A stretch of 64,000 nucleotides of DNA from Apoda limacodes (Eukaryota > Arthropoda > Insecta > Lepidoptera > Limacodidae), in assembly GCA_946406115.1 (NCBI GenBank), contig OX291542.1:1326959-1390958 (forward strand), in the 5' to 3' direction. Position numbers and translations under genes: made by a program. How positions within the stretch are numbered: position 1 is the first letter of the stretch; each line of letters begins with the position of its first letter. The notes beneath the pieces were generated by a model, which was given only the letters and a program-made list of their open reading frames with translations, did no database searches and had not been told where the DNA came from. This document shows, piece by piece, positions 11,901 to 26,300 of this stretch.

Positions 11901-14900
11901 AAACATCTACACAAACAACATTGTCGCTACACATTTTTGTTTTTAAATATTTTTTTATTGTTAATGGAAACAATTTTTTGGCTTTCCACACTCAACGGAA
12001 AACTTCGTGTTCAAATACAACTATTAACCTAAAAACATCTGATCGATAACTAATGCTGCGCTTATGGCTTTATCAAATAGAATTCTTTCCAAAATTATTT
12101 AAAAAAACATAGTAAAGACTTCTTCAGCCAAAAATAGCCAATATATTTTTAAGGCTTTTTATTTAACAATATAACAATAAAATGTATAAGGAAAATATTG
12201 TTATTTATGGTGACTAAGGTTAGCAGTCTGGCAACACTACACACAAATCAAACATTGAGCTCATTTAGCCCATTCGTTACTTTACTTGTGTTTCGTACCT
12301 TGTAGTCGGATGCTTTCTACTTTATTGTGTTTCTTGATTTATTGCTTGGATTTGGCTTGTTTTTCGGATTTGCTGTAAAGTTTTTTTTTTGATAACATTA
12401 CGATGCGAACGCTAGACGCCACTATACGTTGCCATAAGATCAAGAAGTGCGAGGGACTAAGACAATTTTAACAAATTTTTTGACTCCCTTGAATTACGTC
12501 GATTATGTTTGATTTATTGATCCTACGTGGAAAAAGCAATTTTTCAATCTCCGAAATTCGCAAAAACATTGATTTTACAATTTTATTTTGTAGCATAGCA
12601 AGAGAACACTTAATTACTTATATAAAAAAAATCTTGCATTTTTGGCGGCCGACAAACCGTTAAGTATATATAAAACAAAACTTCTTTTCCAAGATGGTCG
12701 CTAACGCACCCGACCACCACCCTGTGCCTCGCCAACCTAGAGTTATACTAAGGACTGATACTCCTATCACTTACAAAAAATAATCTGCACTATCACTATA
12801 ACACTAAACCTATCATATAACCTCATGCAGGAAATAAAGTCTACTGGTTATAGGTAAATTTTACGATTGAGTTTTTCATTTCAAAAATGGAAAATAATTT
12901 ACTAACTATCAAGCATTTATAGAGAAAAAATAATCTTGTCAATAATAAAACACCACTGGAAGAAATGGGCTGTTTAGTCCTAGTATTTTGTTACGCACTT
13001 TGTTAGTCTATGCAACATATCTACATATTTATTTCTCATTGCAAATTTTCAATTTTGAAGTTTTGGAGTTTGATCAGTGTCTTGATTAGAAAATCAGTTA
13101 AAGTATGTGACAAAGAGAATATAATACTACGTAAGAAGAGTTGGCACTTCCATATAGTTACACTGGAACGCCTAGACCCCTTCCCCGAGAGCGACAACAC
13201 AAGCCAAAGCTTCCCCCGCGGGGAGCCCTTGAGCGTTGGGCGCTATGTGGGATGAGGCTCCTTCAGAGTCTCGCCCCAAAAGCCCGGTGAAGCAGTAATG
13301 GCTGAAACAGCCAACTGCATAGTCAGTTCAGGAAAAAAAAAGCCTAGACTCTTTCATGCATCTACAATATACCAACATGACAGCAAAATCAATTTGACCA
13401 ACATGATAAATAATAGTGGTTGCTTTCCTGTATATAGCAAAACTATAGATATCGATATTTCCCTAATCGTGGGGCACTAGCGTTTATTTAGGATTATGTT
13501 TTGTAATAAAAATAAAGGTTTTTTACATGATACTCACAAAACAAAAGACTTACTAGAAATATTAAAAACCTTCATATTGACAAAACCAAATTAATGCAGT
13601 CCGTTTTGTGAGAATTACAGAAAATAAAAGAAAACTTATAATTTTAGTGTTTATTAAAATTTTAAAGTGATGAGTATGAGTAAATTAAATCAAATCAAAC
13701 AATATTGGTACAAGTTGGTTTCTGAGAACGCTTTTGAATCTTTGAATGACAATAATAATGATATACAATGTTAATTTCTGCCAAAAAGAAATGGCAAGGA
13801 GTTGTATTTAAAGTAATAAAACAATATTTTGTTAATCAGCTAACAAGTATACAATCTGTATTGAAACAATTAGTATAATTAGTAGTAAATATAAATAAGA
13901 TAGTAAGCTATTTGAGATATTTAAGTGTACTCCGATATTTAATAGTACTAGTGGGTTTATTACCATTATATTTATTATTTCATCAGGTAATGGTGGAATA
14001 ATTGAACTTATAGTTCGTACGGCTGTCCTTTTCAGTCTTTTTTTAGATTTTGTAAAGGAATTAAGTATAAAGTGGTCTTTACATACAAATTTTAATTCGT
14101 TAAGTTTTTTAACAGGCAAGTACGCTAAATCTTCATTGCCAACCAATTTAACCAATGCCCGTCAACTGAAACAAAACAAAAAACATTATATTGGGCCAAA
14201 ATAAATACCGGCCAAACGGTTTTATAATTATAAAAAAATATCACAAAAATTTAAAGATACAAAATATACTTATCGATAAATTTAAATTTGTACTTACGGT
14301 AACACTAGTAGCAAACAAAACACTTAAGGTCGGGCCACACATTATGAGAAATTTCCGATAGAAAAATTTTAGTATGTGCTGAATTATCATATAAATAAAC
14401 AGATTATTATATGAAACTTCGCTGGAACGCTCCGCTCGCTTCCCTCGCTTAGCATCTTAATCTAATGTACAAAAATATTAATTTATTTAATATAAGTATG
14501 TACGTACTATCTCTGGGCCAAAGTTAGGATTTTTCCCGTTCGTCCAACTATTATGTCCAACTGGTTGTGTGAACAAGGATTTTTTTCCCCGTGGACCAAA
14601 TAAATAGTTGAACATTAGAAAACCGAAATTTACAGTTGGACCGCTGCCCCAAAATGATAATATAAAAGACCGACTTCAAAAAAGGAAAGTCTCAAATGAG
14701 GTTTTCATGAAGCTTCTATAATGAACTGAACACTATTCCTTTTTAACTGACTTAAAAGGATGGAAGTTGTTGTAGTTAAAAAACGTCAAGTGTGAGTCGA
14801 ATAAGCGCACTTAGGGTTTAATAAGAAATATAAATACCAAAGCTTATTAACCAAGTCAAATTGAAGATAAGGTTTTGCACTCAAAAATCTTAAAGCTTTA

Positions 14901-17900
14901 TTCCAAGTGATAGTTTTAAAATGGCTACCTATATCTCCTAAACTATTGATCAATCAAGAACTTCGTTTCGGATGACAGCTGTCAAACTGGAAAGTGCTAT
15001 ATCTCCGTAACTATTGATCGTAGACTAGTAGTTTCATTACAGAAGTGACAGATATCATCAAGATCTTCGTTTGGAATGACAGCTGTCAAACTAGAAAGGG
15101 CTATATACATACTGATCTACGTCTAACGGAAATCTGGCTAAAATAATGTCACTGTTTTTCTTCGACACATAACACACCTCGCACTTGCGTCTTGGCTTGC
15201 GACATATTTATTAACACCAAAGAAATTAAAACCTAATAAAAAACTAATATTCCACGAATAAAAAGGTATTTGAAAGTGTTTGTAAACAAACAACACTGAC
15301 AGTTCGTAAACCACGGTAGTGATGGTAACACGACAAATATATATTTTAATGTGTCCAAATAATAAATACCTGCTAAGTCAAACAGGATGATAGATTGATG
15401 ATAGATTCTGTATTTAGTAGGATAATATTTTCTATTGGTAAAACGTTGTGTCATGGCTTCATACGATTGTTTTTTTCTATGAAGTGACGCCGGACTGATA
15501 TGTGACAATAAATCGAATTAGGTAAATATTTCAATGATTTGTGTGTTAATCAACAAAAAAAGTGAACATAAAGTAAAGTGAGGTTATGTTTACACAAATT
15601 GCACAAACGTTCCGAGTCAGGTTTAAATTGTGATGCGCGATATTGCCCCGCGTAGCACACGATCTTACTTTCCCTGCTTCATCCCCGCAACAACCTAATG
15701 TGTCTGAACGGACCTCACCTTAAGTAATATCTAAAAAAAAACCAAGCAAATTCGAGTTGAACTCGTGCACCGAGAATTCAGTACCGCTACAGAATGACGA
15801 CATTAGAGAGCTTCGCTAACTCTTTGAGGACCGAAGTTCCGCAGACTTTTAAAAGCTCAGTCGTAATTTCGTCATCGTCGGAGCTTTGTTGTTTAAAAGC
15901 TGTTCCAGAGCCGCCCTAATCTCGCTTTGGTCAACGTCCGGGTTATCTTCGGTGAAGTGGCGCGTCAGATTCACTCTTAGATGTTCGGTTACTAGGGATG
16001 TGGGCCTAGCCGAATGTGACGCGTAAACTTCCAAAACCGCGCTTAAAATACAACAAAGGTAGGTAGGTACTTAAGAAGCATTTCCCAGAATTTTTTTCAA
16101 AAATGAAAGCTTTTAACTGATTACTTATGGTTTTATCTACAAAAATATCAAAATTCTCCCACAAATTTTCATCCCCTGTTTTGCCCCCTTTTTTTTAAAA
16201 CGGTAAAACACTTCAATCTTAATTTTTAAAGGCTAAATGCCATTTTTATGCCGGACTTACAAACAAACTTCCAACTTTTTGTGTTTAAGTGAAACTCTAC
16301 GTCAAATAAGGAACACAAATGCTAAGTTTCAAATATTTTAATAAGAACGCAGTTTACGACCTCAAATTTTAATTTAATGACATATCTTAATAGTTTTTTC
16401 AATAATTTTCGAAGTGACGTCTTCCTTTTTCTGTGCATTTTCTCGCTATATCTACTGTCTTTCTACAAACGTTTTATAGCATCGCTGGAGTAATCAACGC
16501 TATAGCGAGTGATGCCCCTGGTGTAACAAGTGTCCATAGGCCACGGTGACCGCTTACCATCAGGCGGACCGTGTGCAGTTTTGCCACCTTAGTTCTATTG
16601 AAAAAAAAAGTATGCCTTATACGAATTTGAAGTTCATCTAAGTTGTCAACTAACTCGTGCACTGTAGACGGGCCTGATTCTCGTGCTGATAGAGATAATC
16701 TCGTTCGAGATATGTTCAAATGATATACTCGTGGCTTGTTAACCGCGGCAAGGGCGTAGCCAGGTCCGGGCAGGGGCGGCATACGAGCCGTAGTTGACGG
16801 TAGTTGCTCTGATAGCATGGACATAGATGCTGGTGTCCCGCAATGCTCTGTGCTGTCACCTAAGCTGTTTCTACGCTTATCAATGATATGTTGGACATCA
16901 ACAACATACATTGCTATGCAGATGACAGTACTGGAGAAGCGTATTATACTGGTCGTGCAAGCATCCCTCGCTCCGTTGTGCTGGAAAAACGTGAAAAAAC
17001 TTGTGTCTCAAATCGAGATCACTTTGTCCAATGTCTCTGACTGGGGACGGGAAAACTTGGTCCGATTCAACCCTACAAAGACAAGTCTGCGCATTCACCG
17101 ATAAGAAAACCTCATTCTCTGTAGTCCCACAATTCCAGTACACTCCCCTCTCCATCTCCAAGAGCATTAGGATCCTTGGTGTTGACATCTCCAGCGATGT
17201 TCAGTTCCGAAATCATCTGCAGGATAAGGTGAAACTGGCGTCCAGAAAACTTGGTATACTCAACAGAGCGAAGCAGTACTTCACGTCGGGGCAAAGGTTG
17301 CTGCTTTACAAGTCGCAAGTCTGGCCCCATATGGAGTACTGCTGCTATCTCTGGACGGGTGCGTCCGGATACCAGCTTAGCCCTTTTGACTCGGTTCAAC
17401 GACGGGCAGTGAGAATTGTCGAAGATTCAAACTCACTTGCCGTATCGAGCCCTAAAGTCTGACGGGAGACTTTGCCTCTCTGTGTGTGTTCTACCGCGTG
17501 TACAATGGGTTGTGTTCTGAGGAATTGTTCGAAATGATGCCCACGGCTACTTTCTACCATCGCACTGCTCGCCATCGGCAGGGAATTCATTATCACACTT
17601 TAGAACCGAAATGGTCGCGTATAGTGCGGTTTCAGGGAAACTTCCTCCAGCGGACGCTGAGGTTGTGGAATGAGCTCCCTGCCAAGGTTTTCTGCAAGGA
17701 CTACAGTATAGGGTTTGTTTACTAAAAAGGCCACACGTAGACCGTAAGGAAAATCATAAGGACTTTCCCAATTTTGGAGTCAGTTGTTTGTATAACGTTT
17801 TGTCTGAATATTGCACAGATTAATGACGACTGACTAGCGCACAGAGTATGCAAAGAACGAATACCTAGCTCGAACGATCCGAACGTGTTAGATTTGACGG

Positions 17901-20295
17901 TATATAGATATGATATTAATCAAAGTCTAAAGTAAATATCACAACTTTTATGAGATATAAAGTATCTACTGATTAAATCCAAGTTTCTAGTAGAAACACA
18001 GTAAACCTTTATTTATCTAAGGTTCGTAAACAAACTGCAAGAAGAACAGTTATAAGTACTTAAGGACCTTAATGACTGGTCCGGCTAAATGCCACAAAGA
18101 GATAAAACTCTCAGCTAGGTATTACTTACGTAATGTTAATTTATCATTTATATTATAACAATTCTACATAATTAAAAACGCACAATAAAATATAATCTTC
18201 TACAAACAAGTTACACAATCAATTGTACTTAACTTAAATGTTTTTCAATACTAAATTCTCATTTAGTTTCGGCAGCGTGACGACCTGATGCGACCAGTGC
18301 GGCGGACTGAACAAGAATGCCGTTGGATTTTTTTTTTCTGAACTGTCTTGTTGGCTGTTGCAGCCATTACTGCTTCACCGGGCTTTTGGGGCGAGACTCT
18401 GAAGGAGCCTCAGCCCATATAGCGCCCAACGCTCAAGGGGTCCCCGCGGGGGAAGCCTCGGCTTGGGTTGTCGCTCTCGGGGGAGGGGTCTAGGCGTTCC
18501 AGTGTGACTATATGGAAGTGCCAACTCTTCTTACGTAGTATTATATTCTCTTTGTCACATACTTTAACTGGTTTTCTAATCAAGACACTGATCAAACTCC
18601 AAAACTTCAAAATTTAAAATTTGCAATGAGAAATAAATAATGCCGTTGGAGGGATAGACAGTGCGTTATATAGGTGACTTATCTGTCCATCCCACCCATC
18701 ACCAGCAACGTGGGTGTCGTTTCAGTCCTTTTTACTTGACAAAAACACCACGTGGTAACGCAGCCGCGTGTCTGCACTATTTCAAATCAGTGACTATTAT
18801 ACTATAACATATTATAATATTATTATTTACTTATTACCTTATTAACATAAATTTTACAGTTGATAACTATATCTAATCTAACAAACGCATATTTTTTACC
18901 GAACAGGGTTCTTCAAGAAAGAAGTTATTAGATTTCTGACGGGTCGGCAACGCGCGAGTGTTACCCCTGGTGTTGCAAGCGTCCATAGGCTACGGTGACG
19001 TACGGTTACGGACCATAAGCTTGTTTGCCACTTTAGTGGTATAAAAAAAAAACCAAAGCGCACGTTAGGACGACCACGACGGTCCCTAGGCTTAACACCT
19101 CGCCTGATGGTAGATTTCCCCTTTGCCGTCGCTCCACAGGAGTATGACTATGAGTGGTCACTTATCATGACTTTAATTTTATCTAACCACCCGGTAGAAA
19201 GAAGACATTTGAAATATCAAACTTTTTGAGATTTCGTCATGGCTACAAAATCGTCCGAAAATTGTAGGTGTAAAATTTACTCGCTGTTTACATTTATGCT
19301 ATGTCCAATGCAGTTTCGAGACTTACAAACAGCACTGCGACTGTAAACAGATTTTAAGATTTATAGATTACAGATTAACAGACAAGACATGACTAGCCCC
19401 TCTGTTTCACTCCTTTTTGTTGCTGTTTGTAGCTGGACAAGTCATATTTGACTGTTCTGTAGAACTGATTTTGATGTCGAATTACACAGACATCTCAAAC
19501 ACACACACACATGGGCTGATGTCCTTGGACTTCTGTATAATCTGCCTCACTGTTTGGATGTGCTGTGGTGCCGTACTCCCCAAACCTATAACCTAAGTCT
19601 ATTCAGCTGATTGAAAATCGTTCAAGAAGGGCAAGAGGATTCCTAATCTATTCGTGATAATGACCTTCGAAACAGTTCATACACATGGCGAGATGCGGAA
19701 ATAATTTTTCAGCTGGTTGTTATCTCCCTTTTTGAAAAATAGGATCAAAATTGGCATGTGAATTGGCATATGTCGTACGCTAGCGGTCGACATGCATCGA
19801 GTTTACGGTAGCAGTGGAGATCGGATGTCGCACGGAAAGTGGTATGAAAAGGAGTCAGAATTAGTGATATTAGTTGACGGCTAAATAGTTTTGAATATGG
19901 GAGGGTGGAGTGAGTGCTTTCAATCCCCCTTTTTTCTTGCCTTAATCCCTCCCATAATCAAAACTATTTAGCCATCAACTAATATCACTAATTCTATTTC
20001 TTGATAATCTCCATCAGTACGAGAACCAGGCCCCGGTCTTTTAAAAAACCTCAAAGGCAAAATTTGAATGGCGTAAGGTATTAGGTATCATGAGTGCCAC
20101 GTCGCCATACTAAATGTATGGAAGCGGAAAACATCATAATCTTCAGATAGATTCAGTTTTTTCTATAAAATTATTTATTATTATTGTTACCTATAGATAG
20201 AGCTCGTGAAGATCTTTCAGGAGCAATAATCAGTATTTCGATATCGTGTACAGTTTAGAAATAATCGAGTGAAATTACTTATCGTTTCTACCCTG

Positions 20296-20331
<36 letters not shown>

Positions 20332-23300
20332 ATATATATCATAACAATCTGTATATAATATTTATATACAGATTGTGTAACCTGTACAAATACCTAGTAG
20401 GTAGGTACTTCTAAATTTCAGATTATTCGAAGCTGAGGTGATGGAAGGACGTGTAGCACAATTAGAGAAATTGATCTAAAACATTTTTAATAATAAGTCT
20501 TCGAGTCTCGTCTCAGTATTTTTAGGTACCCAGGAAAACTTTACTCTTGATATTTAGTAATGTTTTTCTAGGGCTAAAGAATAAGACATATAACAGGTAC
20601 CTACCTTACAAACAAACTAAATAATTAGACATATCTAATAGATACCTAACAAAAAAATAAACACTCATTTTAAAATTTCTAAAAAAATATTTGAAACAGT
20701 AAATGTTGATTAACTATTAACCTGACAGCGTGCAAGTACATCCTGTGGGGTGAGCTGTCTCGTGTGGCGCTCGTACTGTACGTGTAGTCGCCCAGTATCG
20801 TGTGACCGACCGCGGCGCAGTGCACGCGCAGCTGGTGACGGCGACCTAACAAAGAACTCTCTATAGGTAGGCAGATACCTTACACATATGTTTACTTATT
20901 AAGACTGCGGTATAGGCTAGAACGAGAAAATACGCCGTTTTAGTGCAAATTTTGTGGCTAAACTAAACTAAACTATAGCATCTCTTAAGGATTGAATAAA
21001 ATATATGTTATAAAGCTTGCTTTTGACTAGTGTATTACCTACTACTTAGTGAATCATTTTTATTTCTTGTATTTAATGCAATAAAAAATCTGGAAGTGAC
21101 CATTGTTTCAACACTTGTGCAATTTTTTAAAGCGTGTTTTGCATTTGCTTGTAATGAAAGTTGGTTAAATAATTAGAATAGCTTGTTATCCAGTGCATTG
21201 ACTCTAAGTTGTAGGAAAAAGCCAAAAAATGTGACTACAAAACGGTAATAACGTGAAATTCCATACAAAGAATTAAAAGTTTTAAGGCGTCATTACGGTA
21301 TAAATTACTTTAGAAGTATATAACATATATACCTCATAGTAATGTATATGACATTATCTAATGACCCTCCCTCCGCTTCTGAGGATAAACGCCTCAAAGC
21401 GCTCAGCGCTTCCCCGTTCACCTCGGCGGCCAGCCAAGAGCCAGCCGCCATGTACACTACCCCCGCCGCCACCTCTTTGCAGGCCGACCGTTCTTCTTCG
21501 GATCGGAAGGAAAAACTCCGCCCCCAGTCGTCATCAAAGACAAGAGGGCTTGGCCAAACATCATAAATGCGATGAAGGCGAAGCGTATAAATTATACGCT
21601 CGCCCGCAACGATGGCGAACGCGGCATCAAAATCCAAGTCTCAACGCCGACAGACTTTCGAAATCTGACGGCTTTTCTAACGGCTCAAAGGTACGAGTAC
21701 CACACGTACTCGCTTGCCGAAGAGCGCGTACTCAGGGCCATAATAAGGGGAGTCCCAAAGGAATTCTCCGCGGGCAACAGTTAAGGACGACTTAATCGTC
21801 CAATAATACATCGAATGTACAACGACCGTAACCGATCTGAGTGCTACGACATGGTGCTCGTAGTCCTAGATCTCAAAATAGAGGGCAAAGCCATCTTTAA
21901 TATTAAAGATGTTTGCAGCCTGAAGGGCGTCCGAGTCGAGACTCTGCATAAGCGGTCAACCCCGGTACAATGCCACCGATGCCAATTATATGGCCACGCA
22001 CAGCGTAACTGCACACGCAGACCGCGCTGCGTGAAATGTCTACGCGACCACGCCACTCCGGATTGTGATCGCGATCGCGAAAACGCATCAGACCCGGTCG
22101 CTTGCGTTCTCTGTGGTAGCGAGGGCTACCCTGCGATCTACCGCGGGTGCCCAAAAGCTCCCAAACAGAACCCGCGAAAACCCAAAAAGGGTAAATCGCG
22201 CCCTTCTGCCCCCCGCCAACAGGCTCCGCTTGTGCCTGCTCCCCTCCCTGCAGACAACGCCTGGAACCGTCCTTCTGCGCTAGTTGACACGGGAAAAACA
22301 AAATCTAACAAGACAGACAAACTTTTGTCTGCTCTCCCTGGGCCTGTCTCAGTCACGGAAATTTCGTATCCCGCCCCCCTTCATGTCCCGGGACATCCCG
22401 CGTCCCCCAGCCAAGTGCTCCCGCACTTCTTGCCACGCGCGCCTTGCCCCCCCCGCGCTCCTCCCTCGCGCAGCCCCGTAAAGCTGGTCAGCCGTCTGAG
22501 CAGCAGCAACATCTCAATGTTCTCTTTGAGATATCTTGGGCCCTAGACCCAGACTACTTTGAGGCCGTGTACGCAGAATACCTCCATGTCACCACCCCCC
22601 AAGAGATGTTCAGCTTCGTGGCTGATCATCGCCAGTTCTTCGCCGCCCTCCGTAGGGTAGGCCCAAAACCTAAAAACAAAAATGGATGGCTCAACCGCGC
22701 GCGAAATACCGGTGCGTCTCCATCGGCTTTTTTAACGCCAACGGTCTCCGTAATCAAAGAGAGGAATTGGCGCAATTCCTCTCGTCCCACAAACAGGTCG
22801 TCTTCCTCATCCAGGAAACTTTCCTCAAGCCCGCTGTCCGCACCCCTTCGATAGCGAACTATCGTAATGATAGAACTGCCGCCTCTCAGGGAGGCATTCT
22901 CATCTATTACAGACGCTCCCTACATTGCTCCCCTATCGATCCTCCCTCACTTACGAATATAGAAGCATCCGTTTACCGCTTAGTGATAACCGGCCATCAG
23001 CCGATCATCATTGTATCGGTTTATCTCTCTCCCTCAAAAGACTTGCTGGAGAGCGCCGTCATTCTTGCCGGCGACCTAAATTGCAAGCACCGTCGCTGGA
23101 ACTCTCCAGTAACTTCACGGAGACGCAGACTCCTCGACGATTTAGTTGACTAAAGTTTGACATCATCGCTCCCATGACGCCCACTTACTTTCCCTATAAT
23201 ACTCTTAACAACCCTAACGTCCTCGACACAGCACTTCTAAAGAATGTAAGGCTAAGCTTTCGCTCTATAGAGGTGCTTGACGAACTTAACTCGGACCACC

Positions 23301-26300
23301 GCCCTGTTCTCCTCCGATTAGGTTCCCTTTCGACACTAGAACCGTGACGGACTGGGATAAATTCGGGCCTATGGACGCTTGCAACACTAGGGGTATCACT
23401 TGCGCGTTGCCGACCCTTCAGAAAACATTGCAACACCCATAAAACCTATTACTGTAGTATCTTAACCATTGTTATTTATTTATTGTAATAATTATTATTG
23501 TATTTGTAGTGTTTTATTGTAAAAAAAAATTAGTTCTTTAAGTTTAGCTGTTGTTATTGTATTTTTGTTTAATTGTTGGTGTTGTTGTGTGCCTAATAAA
23601 TCATTTACTTACTTACTTACATACCAACAGCAGCGCCACCTACCGAGCCAATTGTATTTTTAAATCATTCAGAAAACCATCGAAATACCCATATAAAATT
23701 TCAACCCAATCGGTTCAGCCGTTTAGAAGTTATGTGAAAAAGGAAGTAATTACGTAATTAAGTAATTAGGAATGTACGGAAGGATAATTTTTACTACACG
23801 TTGTACTATTACCCGTTTTCCCTTAAGAATTAAGCATTTTCCTGCGGTAAAAAGTAGTCTATGTTCATCAGGAATAATATCGGCTTCTAATGGTAAAAAA
23901 ATTTTTCAAATCAGTCCAGTAGTTTCGGAGCCTATTCAATACAAACAAACAAACAATCAAATCTTTCCTCTTTATAATATTAGTATAGATAATTTAACTT
24001 ACCTTCCAAATAGGTAGTCCAGCCTAATCAATTTTTACGTCGTATGTACTAGCTCGAAAAATTTACTTTTGATTACGGCGGCCACACTCGTATCTATGCG
24101 TGCCTATACAGGTCTCATAGCGGTGACATGGATATAACTCGACTCTTCACGCTACTGAGTTTGACGACTGACAAAGTTCTAGAGCAATATCCCACAGCAG
24201 AACTAGTTATTTTGGGAGACTTTAAAGCCCACCATCGTGAGTGGCTCAGTTCTCGAACCAATAACTGGGATATCTGCACATGAATTTGCTCTGACCTATG
24301 GATTCTCTCAGCTGGTACTTTCTCCAACGAGAATACCAGATATAGAGGAACATACGAGCTCCTTACTGGACCTTCTGCTGACTACTCGTCCGGATGGATA
24401 CTCCGTCTCAGTGGATGCGCCTCTTGGACTCAAATGTCATGCTCACAAGCCGATCCAACTAATTGGCGTCGTGTGTGGCACTATAAGTCGGCAGACTGGG
24501 ATGGATTGCGAGAATTTTACGCATCGTACCCGTGGAGGCAGATCTGCTTTAACTCAGAAGATCCTGACGTCTGCGCAGCCGCAGTCACTGAAACAATCCT
24601 TGCTGGTATGGAATGCTATATTCCTAACCCGCGAGTAGCTGCCGGCGTCAAAAAACGACCGTGGTTTAATAGGTCTTGCAGAGAAGCTAAAATTCTTAAG
24701 CAAACCGCGTATGAGGCTTGGACCACGGCTCGTAATAATAAGGATCCGAATATTTCTGAGTTAAAACGCAAATTAAAAGCTGCCTCGAGGTTCAGTAAGA
24801 AAGCAACTGCCAGAGCAAAATTCCAATTCATCAGCAAAATAGGTGGGCGACTTGCGAGCTATCCTTCTGGGAGTCGTGCTTTCTGGTCGCTTGCTAAAGC
24901 TGCCGAGGGGAACTTCTACCAGTCGTCGTTACCACCACTGCGAAAGTGACTTGGCCCATAGTGCAAAAGAGAAAGCCGATCTATTGAGCAGTCTCTTTGC
25001 CTCCAACTCGAATGTGAACGACGAAGGCGCTGTACCATCTACTATACCGTGGTGCGGTAAGACCATGCCGGAAATCTCTATAACGCAGCGGGAGGTCCGG
25101 CGGGCGTTGCTTTCTCTAGACGTTCATAAGTCGGGTGGGCCAGACGGTATACCAGCAGTGGTGGTTTAGCAGTGTGCTTCTGAGTTATATCCTGTACTCA
25201 CGCGCCACTTCGCGCTTTCCTACCACACTAGACAATTTCCGTCTTTATGGAAGACTGCGAATGTGCACCCGGTGCCCAAAAAGAGCGAAAGATCGGATCC
25301 ATCGAATTACAGGCCTATCGCTATAACCTCTCTACTCTCCAAGGTGATGGAGCGTGTGATCAACACACAGCTTCTAAGATACCTAGAAGTACACGACCTG
25401 GTCAGTGACCGTCAATATGGCTTTCGCCACTATCTCACACACCGATGGTCATTAGCCATTGAGAGTCAGGGGGAGGCATTGACATGTAGCCTGGACATAT
25501 CGAAAGCGTTCGATCGAAGTTGCCATCTTACGGAGTGCCCGAGGGTTTGTACAAATGGGTGGCTAGCTTTTTGTCCGGCAGACGCATACGAACCGTAGTT
25601 GACGGTAGTTGCTCTGATAGCATGGACATTAATGCTTGTGTCCCGCAAGGCTCTGTGCTGTCTCCTACGCTGTTTCTACTGCATATCAATGACATGTTGG
25701 ACATCAACAACATGCATTGCTATGCAGATGACAGTACTGGAGACTCTTTTTACACGGGTCGTGCAGACATCCCTCGTTCCGTTGTGGAGGAAAACCGCGG
25801 AGAACTTGTGTCTCAAATCGAGACCAAACTGTCCAAGGTCTCTGACTGGGGACGGGTGAACTTGGTCCGATTCAACCCTACAAAGACGCGTGCCCGTTCA
25901 CCGCTAAGAAAACTCCATTCACTGTAGTCCCACAATTCCAGAACAGTCCCCTCTCCATCTCCAAGAGCATTGGGATCCTTAGTGTCGACATCTCCAGCGA
26001 TGTTCGGTTCCGAGATCATTTACAAGATAAGGTGAAGCTGGCGTCCAAAAAACTTGGTGTACTCAACAGAGCGAAGCAGTACTTCACGTCGGGGCAAAGG
26101 TTGTTACTTTACAAGTCGCAAATTCGATCCCATATGGAGTACTGCTGCCATCTCTGGGCGGGTGCACCCGGATACCAGGCTGGCCCTTTTGACTCGGTTC
26201 AAAGACGGGCTGTGAGATATGTCGACGATTCCAAACTCACTTGCGGTATCGAGCCCTTGAGTCTGAGGAGAGACTTTGCCTCCCTGAGTGTGTTCTACCG

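Larger units (their letters stand above)
13116..15491 (-). mobile_element. P-like THAP transposon relic, copy 2
   Basis: Minus-oriented element starting at the CAGTCCGGCGTCAC terminus (near 15490) and ending in AGAATATTCTCTTT-type sequence near 13121 (plus strand AAAGAGAATATAATAC). A direct repeat TATGTGACA flanks both sides. The uninterrupted repeat B at 29755 has ATGTGACA once, as expected for an 8-bp target duplication. The element encodes a split THAP zinc finger (exons at 15113-15205 and about 13965-14165) but no transposase catalytic part that I can see. No clear terminal inverted repeat was found, so superfamily P rests on THAP plus the 8-bp duplication. Contains two further insertions (13186-13345 and 14330-15110). 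Confidence 0.7.

Noticed and set aside
15233..15508. 91-codon minus-strand frame across the end of P-like copy 2
   Set aside because: Runs through the element terminus and non-coding leader, out of frame with the THAP exon.
21305..21637. 110-codon minus-strand frame opposite the Jockey-type ORF1
   Set aside because: Antisense shadow of the GC-rich LINE ORF1; no independent features.
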